Origin: Anaerolineae bacterium
GTDB lineage: Bacteria; Chloroflexota; Anaerolineae; Anaerolineales; Anaerolineaceae
Direction: 5' to 3'
Length of the DNA: 53,010 nt
NCBI GenBank assembly: GCA_013178185.1
Contig: JABLXC010000026.1
Location: 1 to 53,010 of the forward strand
Part shown: in pieces, positions 17,298 through 24,693 of the stretch
How positions within the stretch are numbered: the first letter of the stretch is position 1
Layout of the letters: every line of letters starts with the position of its first letter
Notes under the pieces: generated by a model
The model's input: only the letters and a program-made list of their open reading frames with translations
Told to the model about the DNA's origin: nothing
Databases searched by the model: none
Program-made: the position numbers and the translations under genes

Positions 17298-17577
17298 GTT
17301 GATTCTCTCCTTATTGCTTGATCCATGCTTATATTGTACAACCAGCTTGCATCCGGATCCAATGAAAATCTCTGGGATTATCTTGGTTGGAACGGTTTTT
17401 GCACCTTGATAGGCGCAGAGGCGCTATTGCCCCTTGAGGTGTAGGTGTTTCACCTTTTTGGGGTTCTGTTATATACTGTGAAGGAACGGTGGATTAACAA
17501 AAGTGAAAAGCGGAAGCGGTTAAAAAGCCTATACAATAAAATTGCCGGCAGCTTTGACCTGTTCCGACGAGGCGGTT
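17298..17577 (+). promoter_or_regulatory. Gap with candidate promoter of the large lipoprotein
   Basis: Between the divergent tag and lipoprotein genes I see a plus-strand pair TTCACC (17449-17454) and TATACT (17472-17477), spacer 17, about 100 nt before the lipoprotein start. No other gene or repeat is apparent in this 280-nt stretch. Confidence 0.35.
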
Positions 17578-19398
17578 ATGCCTGTAAAAAAAATTTCTCT
17601 GGCGCTTGTGACGCTTGTTTTGTCAATCATCCTCCTTTTGGAAGGGTGCAATTATTCCCTGCCTGGCCTGGGGCAGGGAGGGAGCATTGACCTTCCAAAA
17701 GATGCGCCGGTTACCGAAACTGCTCTTTGGGGAATTATTCAGACGGCGACGGCGCGTTCGAATGCGCTTGAATTCACGGCAACGGCCTCGCCGACCAGCA
17801 CAGTGAACCCGTTTCGCGAAGTCTGCGATTGGGCTCAAATTGTTGCTGAGGAAACGACCCCTCTGATGGAGTTATACCCTCCCAACGCCTCGGTGACAGT
17901 GAAATGGCAGCTCCGCAATGTTGGTACTTGCACTTGGGATGAAAAGTACAGCGTTGTATTCTATAGCGGCGAGGCGATGGGCGCTCCTGAAAACTATGCG
18001 CTTACGAAAAAGGTGGCGCCAGGAGAGTTCGTTGAAATTCTCTTCGATGTAACCGCGCCAGCGCGTAATGGACTGCATAGCGGTTCCTGGAAGCTACGTA
18101 ACCCGGAGAGCAAAGTTATCGGAATTGGGGATAACCCAAACGCCAGCCTGCAAGTCAAGCTTAATGTGGGCGGCCCTTCGGTCACACCAAAACCGAGTCA
18201 AAGCCCGACACCCACTGCGACCCTGGCGCCGTTGTTACTAGACCGGTGCGATGCTGTACAAGTCTTGAGCATCCTGACCATCCCGGAAAGCCAGTCAATG
18301 TCGCCCGGTGTGCGCTTCAATGCGATGTGGCGACTGCGTAATATCGGCGGGTGTACCTGGTCTAAGCAATACGCCCTCAAGTTCGAAAGCGGCAACCAGC
18401 TCAATGGCGTCTCGCCGATCTATTTGCCCAAAGAAGTTCCGCCTGCTGGGATTGTGGATGTATATGTGGAGATGAAGTCTCCTAACACGGCGGGTGAATA
18501 TACGGGCTATTGGAAGATTGTGAACGATGTCAATTCTACTTTTGGGCCGGGAGAAGACTTTAACGACCCGCTGGCGGTCAGTATCAGGGTTATCCGTTCC
18601 AATACCAATACCCCTCTGCCCAAGAGCGCAACACCGGTCAGGTCCGCAACCTTTACTTTTACCAACACGCCGGTTAAGTCGAATACCCCAGCAGCTACTA
18701 ATACACCTGGGCCGAGCCCAACAGCCACGAAGACGCCGACAATTACTCAAACTCCCACCATCACATCAACGCCGACTGAGACCGGCACGCCTACAGAGAC
18801 CAGAACGCCCACCGAAACCCCCACGCCGACGGCCACCGCAACGGGGCCGACGCGAACTTCTACCTCAACCGCCACGCGGACGGCAACCCCAACCCGTACG
18901 CCAACGCCCACCGAAGCGATGATGTTTAATTTTGTTGCTGGGGCGCCCTCGGCGGTATGGAGCAACAACGCTGGTACCTTTACGTACCCGGGCACCAGCC
19001 CGAACGGCGTTGTGCAGGTGGCCAGTTCCGTTACGCTCCAAAACAATGTTACCTATAATGAACAATCCTTGATCACCTACCCGGATACAACCGGCGTTAA
19101 GGCTTTCGTCGAGGGTTTATACACTTTACCGTTTACCATCCAATCCGGCGATCGTTTCAGAGCCACACTTGGCTGTCCAAACGGGAAGACGGGTTGCGAC
19201 ATCTGGTTTGGGGTTGAATGCGGCTCGATGTCTATGTTGTGGGCGCAACAGGAATATAACTCGATGGACCCTGTGGATGTTGTCTATGACCTGAGCGGTG
19301 CAGCAGGCAGCACGACCTGCAAGCTGCGATTGGAGAGTTACGGTTCGCCTGTTGAGGAAGGTATTGGGGTCTGGGTCAACCCCAGGATGATGCGGTAA
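17578..19398 (+). CDS. Large lipoprotein with two NBR1-like FW domains and a Thr/Pro linker
   Basis: The ATG at 17578 starts a signal peptide with lipobox LLLEGC, so the product is exported and lipid-anchored. Two repeats of about 115 residues follow. Each has the pattern [11 protein letters not shown] or [11 protein letters not shown], a G-E/P stretch and a late SGSWKLRN or TGYWKIVN, which is the NBR1-type four-Trp (FW) domain seen in many Chloroflexota lipoproteins. Then comes a linker of about 100 residues made of TPT/TPTE repeats (about 18600-18915), and a C-terminal domain of about 155 residues with paired cysteines ([10 protein letters not shown]). The function is unknown; a cell-surface binding role is plausible. 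A start 12 codons earlier is open but would precede the signal peptide. Confidence 0.8.
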   Translation: MPVKKISLALVTLVLSIILLLEGCNYSLPGLGQGGSIDLPKDAPVTETALWGIIQTATARSNALEFTATASPTSTVNPFREVCDWAQIVAEETTPLMELYPPNASVTVKWQLRNVGTCTWDEKYSVVFYSGEAMGAPENYALTKKVAPGEFVEILFDVTAPARNGLHSGSWKLRNPESKVIGIGDNPNASLQVKLNVGGPSVTPKPSQSPTPTATLAPLLLDRCDAVQVLSILTIPESQSMSPGVRFNAMWRLRNIGGCTWSKQYALKFESGNQLNGVSPIYLPKEVPPAGIVDVYVEMKSPNTAGEYTGYWKIVNDVNSTFGPGEDFNDPLAVSIRVIRSNTNTPLPKSATPVRSATFTFTNTPVKSNTPAATNTPGPSPTATKTPTITQTPTITSTPTETGTPTETRTPTETPTPTATATGPTRTSTSTATRTATPTRTPTPTEAMMFNFVAGAPSAVWSNNAGTFTYPGTSPNGVVQVASSVTLQNNVTYNEQSLITYPDTTGVKAFVEGLYTLPFTIQSGDRFRATLGCPNGKTGCDIWFGVECGSMSMLWAQQEYNSMDPVDVVYDLSGAAGSTTCKLRLESYGSPVEEGIGVWVNPRMMR

Positions 19399-19399
19399 G

Positions 19400-19446
19400 G
19401 CTGCCGCTCATTTCTGGCCATACTTTATCTCTTGGCAGCATTTTTT
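19400..19446 (+). terminator. Possible terminator after the lipoprotein gene
   Basis: GCTGCC just after the lipoprotein stop pairs with GGCAGC at 19434-19439, followed by ATTTTTT. The stem is only 6 bp with a 28-nt loop, and it overlaps the 3' end of the convergent nucleotidyltransferase gene. Confidence 0.3.
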
Positions 19447-19904
19447 AGCCACTCCTGAATTTGCGCGGCTCTTCGCGGGCGGCCCATCAAGAGATAAGCC
19501 TGCTGCTCGTATTCCAGGGAGAAAACAGGCACGCGCTGGTTTTCAAAGGACACCCAGATGCGGTGAGTAGAAATGTCCATGGGCTCTTCCCACGAGCCGT
19601 TTGGAAGGAGCTTTTGGACATCGCCCATGATTTCGATTTTTATATTTTCCAGTTCAAGGGAACCCAAAAAGGAGCGGATCTTTTCTGAGGATTTGTAGGT
19701 TACCCTTGAAAGCGGCTGACCACCCAAAATTTGTTCCATAGCAAGCGCGCCTGGTGCGGTGGTTTGCAAGTCAATATCGTGCACTTCCAAGGGCATCCCT
19801 TGCAGCGCCATTCCGCAGCTTCCGGTAACCACCCAAGGGTGGGGGAAACCCTCCAGCTTATTAAGAAGGGTGAGCAGCGCGCGGCGATGAACGGATTCAA
19901 GCAT
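19425..19904 (-). CDS. Small nucleotidyltransferase-fold protein (AbiEii/MNT-like)
   Basis: The product of about 159 residues has the minimal nucleotidyltransferase core: GSCGMALQGMPLEVHDIDLQT, that is the GS motif followed at the normal distance by the D-x-D metal pair. Such proteins act as toxins, antitoxins or antibiotic-type transferases; no partner HEPN gene is beside it. I place the start at the ATG at 19904, which overlaps the end of the ankyrin gene by 8 nt; the open frame continues upstream but only inside that gene. It is the last gene of a minus-strand cluster of Nudix, DinB and ankyrin genes. The target of the transfer is unknown. Confidence 0.65.
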   Translation of the reverse strand: MLESVHRRALLTLLNKLEGFPHPWVVTGSCGMALQGMPLEVHDIDLQTTAPGALAMEQILGGQPLSRVTYKSSEKIRSFLGSLELENIKIEIMGDVQKLLPNGSWEEPMDISTHRIWVSFENQRVPVFSLEYEQQAYLLMGRPRRAAQIQEWLKNAAKR

Positions 19905-20076
19905 GGCTGGTGAGTAGTTCGACCATGGTTTCGAAGCCCTCTTGCACTGCCAGATCCAGGGGGGTATCTCCCAGCGCGGAGCGCGCCTTCGGGTCGGCGC
20001 CATAGGTCAACAGCAGGCGAACCATCTCCACCTGCCCGTTTTGAGCGGCGGCGTGCAGCAGGGAAAAATCTTCCAT
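19897..20076 (-). CDS. Ankyrin-repeat microprotein, 59 residues
   Basis: This short frame runs from ATG at 20076 to TGA at 19897. It encodes nearly two ankyrin repeats: LLHAAAQNGQVEMVRLLL, then YGADPKARSALGDTPLDLAV, and a last helix. It overlaps the nucleotidyltransferase start by 8 nt (ATGCTTGA), the usual geometry of coupled translation. Ankyrin repeats bind proteins, so a partner role for the overlapping nucleotidyltransferase is a natural guess. The frame is intact, and the repeat consensus (DxxGxTPLxxA) is clear enough to rule out chance. There is no strong ribosome binding site. Confidence 0.7.
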   Translation of the reverse strand: MEDFSLLHAAAQNGQVEMVRLLLTYGADPKARSALGDTPLDLAVQEGFETMVELLTSHA

Positions 20077-20106
20077 AAGCGTTCCCTACTAACCTTACCT
20101 CACTCC

Positions 20107-20552
20107 CTATTCCCACATTCCGTAGGTGGTCTTTTTATCCAGCGGGTAATTGGCCTGAGTCAACGCAATACCGATCTCGCCGTGGTGGTAGGATTCATAG
20201 GCGATCGTGTAGCCGATAAAGGCGACAGGATACGGTTTAAAGCCCTTGACCTTGCCACTCGCGAAGCTTTTAACCAGCATCTCCTCCACGGCGGCGGACG
20301 CCTTCAGGGCGTTTTGCGATTGCTCGCGGGTGAGGGGGGCGTCTTGTTCCAGTTTGCTAAGCCCTGAGAGCAGTCCGGGTGCAGCACTTTGCAACCACAT
20401 CAAGCGGGCATTGTGAATATGAGCGAACATTTGTCGAAAACTGCGCTCTTTTGGGGCGCGAGCGCGTTGAAGGCTTCAGCTTGAAAGTCTTCTAGAATAT
20501 ACAAGTTGATTCGGGCATGAATTTGCCAGGTTTCAATCCATTGTGTTTCCAA
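20107..20552 (-). pseudogene. DinB-family protein, interrupted by a frameshift
   Basis: The 3' part (from 20430) encodes a DinB-like four-helix protein ending in VKGFKPYPVAFIGYTIAYES, HHGEIGIAL and PLDKKTTYGMWE. The 5' part is in another frame: it starts at TTG 20552 with AGGAG 7 nt upstream, reads ETQWIETWQIHARINLYILED and hits a stop at 20400. The two parts join in register if one base is added near a CCCCAAAA run (20449-20456 complement). DinB-family proteins are metal-binding, often thiol-transferase-like or stress-related. This is either a recent frameshift mutation, a sequencing error in a homopolymer pair, or a recoding site. The histidines of the 3' half look intact. Confidence 0.65.
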
Positions 20553-20578
20553 ATATTTCTCCTGATAGGCTGCAACGC

Positions 20579-21055
20579 TTAGTCGGAAAGCGGTTTTTGG
20601 CCGAAGGGCACATCCAGACGGAACGCTTCCAGCTCTTCATAGGGATGTGTGAGGTAAACCCGGTACATGACCTTGCCGTCAAAGGACAGCATATCCCGCA
20701 GGCGCAGCCGTACTGCCGGGTGTTCTACCCGCTGCAGGGCCTGGGCCGGGTCAACCCACTCGGTTTGGAGCGATTCTTCGCTGGTCGTTGGCTGACCAGA
20801 GCGATACTCGCACAGGAAGGCGAAGATCACCAGGGACATGCGCAGATTATTGTAAATGCCTACCAGGGGACCTACCACTGCCTCGATGCCCGTTTCTTCA
20901 CGGATTTCGCGCTGGAGAGCCTTGAAGAGCGTTTCCCCGGTTTCTACCTGTCCGCCGGGGATCTCCCAGCCTCGCTTAGGGCTGAGGTTCATCAAAACTC
21001 TCCCATCCTTCCGGCGGACCAAACCACAAGCGGCGATCAGATGGGTTGGCGGCAT
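20579..21055 (-). CDS. Nudix hydrolase
   Basis: A 158-residue Nudix protein. The box GGQVETGETLFKALQREIREETG lies near residue 35 (key residues G-x5-E-x7-REIREETG) and is complete. The family splits nucleoside diphosphates linked to another group, needing Mg2+ bound by the REXXEE glutamates. The substrate cannot be told. I use the ATG at 21055, where GGGAG lies 6 nt upstream; an ATG 15 codons earlier is unlikely. It heads a minus-strand cluster with the DinB, ankyrin and nucleotidyltransferase genes; the next start (TTG) is 26 nt away. Confidence 0.9.
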   Translation of the reverse strand: MPPTHLIAACGLVRRKDGRVLMNLSPKRGWEIPGGQVETGETLFKALQREIREETGIEAVVGPLVGIYNNLRMSLVIFAFLCEYRSGQPTTSEESLQTEWVDPAQALQRVEHPAVRLRLRDMLSFDGKVMYRVYLTHPYEELEAFRLDVPFGQKPLSD

Positions 21056-21096
21056 TTTTCTCTCCCTTTCCTCAGCTCCTCTTGGAGCAGAGCTGT

Positions 21097-22194
21097 TCAA
21101 CGCGCTCGGTTGAAGATTTTTTCAAATTCCACCCAGTAAAGGCCAGCCAGGGGCGGGTCATAAACGATGACGACGTTTTCATCATTGCGCTTCTCGGCAC
21201 TATTGCTGAAGTTGTAGGATCCTGTTACGACAACCTGGTCATCCACCAGGATGACTTTATGGTGCATCTGGCCTGGCAAGCTGTCGCGCCGGACATCCAG
21301 TCCGGCCTGACGGAGGCGGTCGTAATCGCCGCCCTGGTTTGAATCAATCTGGTCGGAATCAAAGACGCCCTGAACCTGCACGCCTGCCTGAGCGCGCTCG
21401 ATCATGGCATCGGCCAGCGCGTCGGAAGTGAATGAAAACGCCAAGAATTGAATGCTGGACTGAGCGCTTTGAACCAGTTGGATCAGATGCTGCAGCACGC
21501 CATCGTCGGGTGAGAAATACACTTCAACCTGGCGGCCATCCAACGTGAGCCGGGCGTTAGGCGTCGCGGCGCGAATGTTATCACCGAATAAATCTTCTAC
21601 AAACATTTCGTTGAATTCGACGGTGTAGTTTTCGGCGACGCGGCTGGAGCGGATGCGGATCATGTTATTGTGATCTTCATAAACGCCGGTGGCAGTGAGA
21701 TTGAGCGAGCCAGTCCACACCTCGAGGCCGTCAATGACCAGGAATTTGTTGTGCATCAGGCTTTCCCGGCGGTCGCCGATGATTGGGATCCCTTCTCCCT
21801 CCAGGCGGCGAGGCACATTCCCATCCAGCGCGGCGCTGTCCATAACGAGGCGCACCTGAACGCCGCGCCGGTGGGCGCGAACCAGAGCATCCCCGACGCG
21901 ATCGAGGTTTATGTTCAGCATGGCGATATCAATGGTTTTTTGTGCCGAGTCGATGGCGCTGACCAGGTCTTCATCAATCCCACCCCTGTAGGTGGAAGCG
22001 CTGGTGGCGTATGGGTCCGTAAAATAGACCTGGAAAGGAGAACTATTCTCGCCCGGAGGGGTGGTAGGGGAGATTGTTTCTCCTTTTTCTGCCGTCGCGG
22101 TTGTTGCGGGTAATGAGGTCTCGGCAGGCAGTTGTGGGCCGGTTTGGAGGCAGGCGGAGAGCAAGATCAAGAGGAAAGCAGAAAGTTTTCGCAT
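21097..22194 (-). CDS. Phospholipase D-like lipoprotein
   Basis: The 365-residue protein has a lipoprotein signal (LILLSAC) and an acidic/Thr-rich linker. It then has two phospholipase-D half-domains, each with an HKD motif: HNKFLVIDGLEVWTGSLN (near residue 160) and HHKVILVDDQVVVTGSYN (near residue 310). The two histidines form one active site in this family, whose members cleave or transfer phosphodiesters in lipids or nucleic acids. Lipid-anchored relatives are often envelope nucleases or phospholipases. Bacterial Nuc-type endonucleases have one HKD; this one has two, fitting phospholipase or cardiolipin-synthase-like chemistry. It lies 41 nt upstream of the Nudix gene on the same strand. 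Confidence 0.88.
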   Translation of the reverse strand: MRKLSAFLLILLSACLQTGPQLPAETSLPATTATAEKGETISPTTPPGENSSPFQVYFTDPYATSASTYRGGIDEDLVSAIDSAQKTIDIAMLNINLDRVGDALVRAHRRGVQVRLVMDSAALDGNVPRRLEGEGIPIIGDRRESLMHNKFLVIDGLEVWTGSLNLTATGVYEDHNNMIRIRSSRVAENYTVEFNEMFVEDLFGDNIRAATPNARLTLDGRQVEVYFSPDDGVLQHLIQLVQSAQSSIQFLAFSFTSDALADAMIERAQAGVQVQGVFDSDQIDSNQGGDYDRLRQAGLDVRRDSLPGQMHHKVILVDDQVVVTGSYNFSNSAEKRNDENVVIVYDPPLAGLYWVEFEKIFNRAR

Positions 22195-22238
22195 GGGAGC
22201 GCCATGGCCTTTATTGAATGTGGTGGGTTGAAGGCTGG

Positions 22239-22775
22239 TCAGGGTAAGACCCAGAGCTGAGGTTCTTCGAGTTGAAGTTGAAATTCGACCGTTTTCAAGT
22301 CATCTTTTCGGTCTGCTTCTATGCTCAGGATAATGAATTCCGCCAGCGGGCGCATATCTTCCGGAGGGACTGTGATAGGCGCGAATTTTGCCGGGCTGCC
22401 GGGTTTGAGAACCGGCGGCTGGCGCAGCAAATTGACGCCCAGGGCTGTGCCTTCTTCGAGCGGAAGCTCATAAGCCGGGATAAAGAAGCGGCGGGAGGTT
22501 TGCCAGAATGTCAGCATTTCGCCCGAACGGTCGCCTTGGAACGTTGTTCGCCGGATATCCACCTTGCCGGCGGCCACCCAGAAAGGTTTTCCGTTTGCGC
22601 CAGCCGGAATATCCGCGACGTAATGAAAATCCAGCGGTGTAAGCCCTTTTTCATCTGAAAGCAAGAGTCCCTGACCGCACTGCCCACATACCCAGGCCAC
22701 CTCGTCGGGCTGGGCGGGGATGGCGTTCTGGCAGCGAAGACAGAACATCGGGATCAGTTCAACCGGGGCGCTCAT
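22239..22775 (-). CDS. Zinc-ribbon protein of unknown function
   Basis: A 178-residue protein starting with a double-cysteine zinc ribbon: CLRCQNAIPAQPDE then CGQCGQG. The rest is a mostly beta-strand domain of about 130 residues with no motif I recognise. It has no signal peptide and no membrane segment. Its ATG overlaps the stop of the preceding gene in the sequence ATGA, and the three zinc-ribbon genes 22239-24609 overlap in this way, so they are translated as a unit. It is probably the soluble member of a small complex. I cannot name a function. Confidence 0.6.
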   Translation of the reverse strand: MSAPVELIPMFCLRCQNAIPAQPDEVAWVCGQCGQGLLLSDEKGLTPLDFHYVADIPAGANGKPFWVAAGKVDIRRTTFQGDRSGEMLTFWQTSRRFFIPAYELPLEEGTALGVNLLRQPPVLKPGSPAKFAPITVPPEDMRPLAEFIILSIEADRKDDLKTVEFQLQLEEPQLWVLP

Positions 22776-23815
22776 CTCAGTTTCTCCAGTTCTCGCAGGA
22801 TATTGCCCGCCTGGCCGAGACCGTCCACCGGTAAAAGAGACAGGCTGTCCGTTGGTTGTTTCGATTTATAACGCCGGTATTCATAATGTTCACCATAACG
22901 GAAAATACGATAAGCGCCGGACATGATGGCAAGACCAGCAACAAAGGCGATCAGGGCAAATTCCAGACTGCCGTCGCTGTCTTCTCCGCTCAGGACAAGC
23001 GCCGGGATATCGATGCTGATGAAAGCGCCGGCTGCCATGCCCGCCACCAGCGCCAGGGCGCGATACAAGACGCTGCCTGGCGCCTTGCCATAAAGCGTCT
23101 CTCCGCTGAACCCATCAACTGCCACCTGGAATGAACGGCCGCGGTAGAGGTAGCGCACAACCCAAAGCGGGTAGTAAACCAATCCAAGACGCGGCCGGAC
23201 GATGCGCACAAACGTCTGGCTGATTTGATCGAGGCGGGTCTTCGCGCGCAGCACAGCCTCGAACTCTGTTTGAGCGGTCTGCAGGGCTTCGACCGCTGAA
23301 CCGACCGGCTCGAATACCATCCCGGCGCTGTGCAACGCGTCGGCGTCGAAAGGTTCCAGGGTGCGGTCCTTGAGAGAGATGACCGTTACACCAAATTCGC
23401 CGACATCGCAGGCTGCGCCATTCCAGCTAAGTTCTTTCACCACTCGTACCTCGCGCGGCTCGTAGCGGCGGTTATCTCCGCTGCCTACCTTTTTGCGGCC
23501 AAAAGCCCAACCCAAACCGCGCCCCCAGGCTGCCCAGAAGGGCAAATAGACCAGGATCACCTCGCTCACCTGTGCGGTCCTGGCGGCGTCGCGAGCGATG
23601 GACATTCGCCCTGAGAGAAATTGCTGCATGGCTTGAACGGCTTGTTGGCGGTTGATACGATTGGGTACCTGGTAGCGGCGGACGCCATTTTCTCCGCGCA
23701 CGACCGAGCGCAATTCGCAAAAAGGACAAATGACGATGGGCTGGCCTTCGGGCACCGGCACCATCCCGCCGCAGCGGGGACAGCTCAAACCGTGGAGAGC
23801 CTCTTGCGCATTCAT
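22772..23815 (-). CDS. Zinc-ribbon membrane protein of unknown function
   Basis: The protein has 347 residues. The N-terminus is a zinc ribbon (CPRCGG, then CPFCELRSV), followed by a helical stretch and a domain of about 130 residues with the conserved-looking line LGLVYYPLWVVRYLYRGRSF. Two hydrophobic segments near residues 250-310 (with VLSGEDSDGS between) place it in the membrane. The similar build of the next protein (zinc ribbon, YFPLWYF, late hydrophobic segments) shows that the two are paralogous. Both ends overlap neighbouring genes by 4 nt. The function is unknown; a membrane-bound metal or redox sensor is only one possibility. Confidence 0.6.
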   Translation of the reverse strand: MNAQEALHGLSCPRCGGMVPVPEGQPIVICPFCELRSVVRGENGVRRYQVPNRINRQQAVQAMQQFLSGRMSIARDAARTAQVSEVILVYLPFWAAWGRGLGWAFGRKKVGSGDNRRYEPREVRVVKELSWNGAACDVGEFGVTVISLKDRTLEPFDADALHSAGMVFEPVGSAVEALQTAQTEFEAVLRAKTRLDQISQTFVRIVRPRLGLVYYPLWVVRYLYRGRSFQVAVDGFSGETLYGKAPGSVLYRALALVAGMAAGAFISIDIPALVLSGEDSDGSLEFALIAFVAGLAIMSGAYRIFRYGEHYEYRRYKSKQPTDSLSLLPVDGLGQAGNILRELEKLR

Positions 23816-24609
23816 ATCTTAGATGCCACCCAAGCCGCGAAGGCAATCAAAAATGGCGCTGCTACCAGTCCCAGGATGAGCGCGGCTGCGAGGGCGACGC
23901 TAAAACCGTTTTCCCCAAATGCGCTGCCCGCTACAGGGGTCAGCGCCAGGCAGAGATAAACCAGGGCGGTGATACCCCCGGCGAGCAGGTAAGGCGCTTC
24001 GTTTTTCGAGGGGTAAAGATTGGCAAATACTTTGCCGGTGGCTCCCTCTACAACGGCGGTGTAAGTCTGGTTGTTGTAATCATACTTGAACTGGTACACT
24101 GGAATATGCACCAGCGCGCTTTCTCGCACCTCAGATTCAGGGACGCGCTCCGAAAGCCAATCGCGAGCGGCCTGCAAAGGCACCGTGGGCGCTTCGGCCT
24201 GCGCGTCGATAGCGGGGTCATAGCGCTGCAGGTCTCCGGCGGGCAGGTTGAGGGTGCGCAGTTCGGTGACCGAAGTCGCGGCGGCGGGTTCCAGGGCGGT
24301 CTTTTCCCCCTTGTTGTCGCGCCATTTGAAATACCAGAGTGGAAAGTAGGAGAAGGCCTGGCTGGTAATCCGGGCTTTTTTGTCCAGGTCCTTGACGGTC
24401 TGGCTGCCGGACATCCATCGCCGCAGCGCGGCGGCGGCTTGTTCGGAACTAAGGGTTGGCGCAAGCGACCAGTGAAAAACGACCCGCGATTTATCCAGAT
24501 AGACCGTTGAAGAGCAAAATGGGCAGGTTACAAAGAGCTGGCCTTCATCCGGATGCAGCTCACCGCCGCATTGCGTGCAAAGGAGTGCAGAGGCTGAGGA
24601 TTCACTCAT
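23812..24609 (-). CDS. Zinc-ribbon membrane protein, paralogue of the next gene
   Basis: About 265 residues: a zinc ribbon (CTQCGGELHPDEGQ, CPFCSSTVY), a helical part, YFPLWYFKWRDN, a beta-rich domain with VYQFKYDYNNQTYTAVV, and two C-terminal hydrophobic segments. It resembles the 347-residue protein in layout. I start it at the ATG at 24609: the -10 box TATAAT (24617-24622 complement) is only 7 nt upstream, so the mRNA would be almost leaderless and no ribosome binding site is present. An open frame 7 codons longer would start within the promoter. The promoter overlaps the divergent one for the next membrane protein. Confidence 0.6.
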   Translation of the reverse strand: MSESSASALLCTQCGGELHPDEGQLFVTCPFCSSTVYLDKSRVVFHWSLAPTLSSEQAAAALRRWMSGSQTVKDLDKKARITSQAFSYFPLWYFKWRDNKGEKTALEPAAATSVTELRTLNLPAGDLQRYDPAIDAQAEAPTVPLQAARDWLSERVPESEVRESALVHIPVYQFKYDYNNQTYTAVVEGATGKVFANLYPSKNEAPYLLAGGITALVYLCLALTPVAGSAFGENGFSVALAAALILGLVAAPFLIAFAAWVASKI

Positions 24610-24616
24610 AAAAAAA

Positions 24617-24641
24617 TTATAGCATAGCAATCATGTATAAT
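24617..24641. promoter_or_regulatory. Overlapping divergent promoters
   Basis: A minus-strand TGC-TATAAT extended -10 (TATAAT complement at 24617-24622) and a plus-strand TG-TATAAT (24636-24641) lie 13 bp apart. The -35 region of each falls on the -10 box of the other, so RNA polymerase should not bind both at once. Confidence 0.6.
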
Positions 24642-24693
24642 ATTGGAGTTTGTGGGCAGCCTTGTGGCCCGAAATTCGTGGTTGGAACCCTTC

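Noticed and set aside
18600-18915. Short tandem repeats suggesting a CRISPR or satellite
   Set aside because: The repeats are Thr/Pro codons (ACG/CCG) of a protein linker with irregular units; no constant repeat with unique spacers.
20449-20456. Programmed -1 frameshift signal in the DinB gene
   Set aside because: The run is not a proper X-XXY-YYZ heptamer in the zero frame, and no downstream pseudoknot is evident; mutation or sequencing error is more likely.
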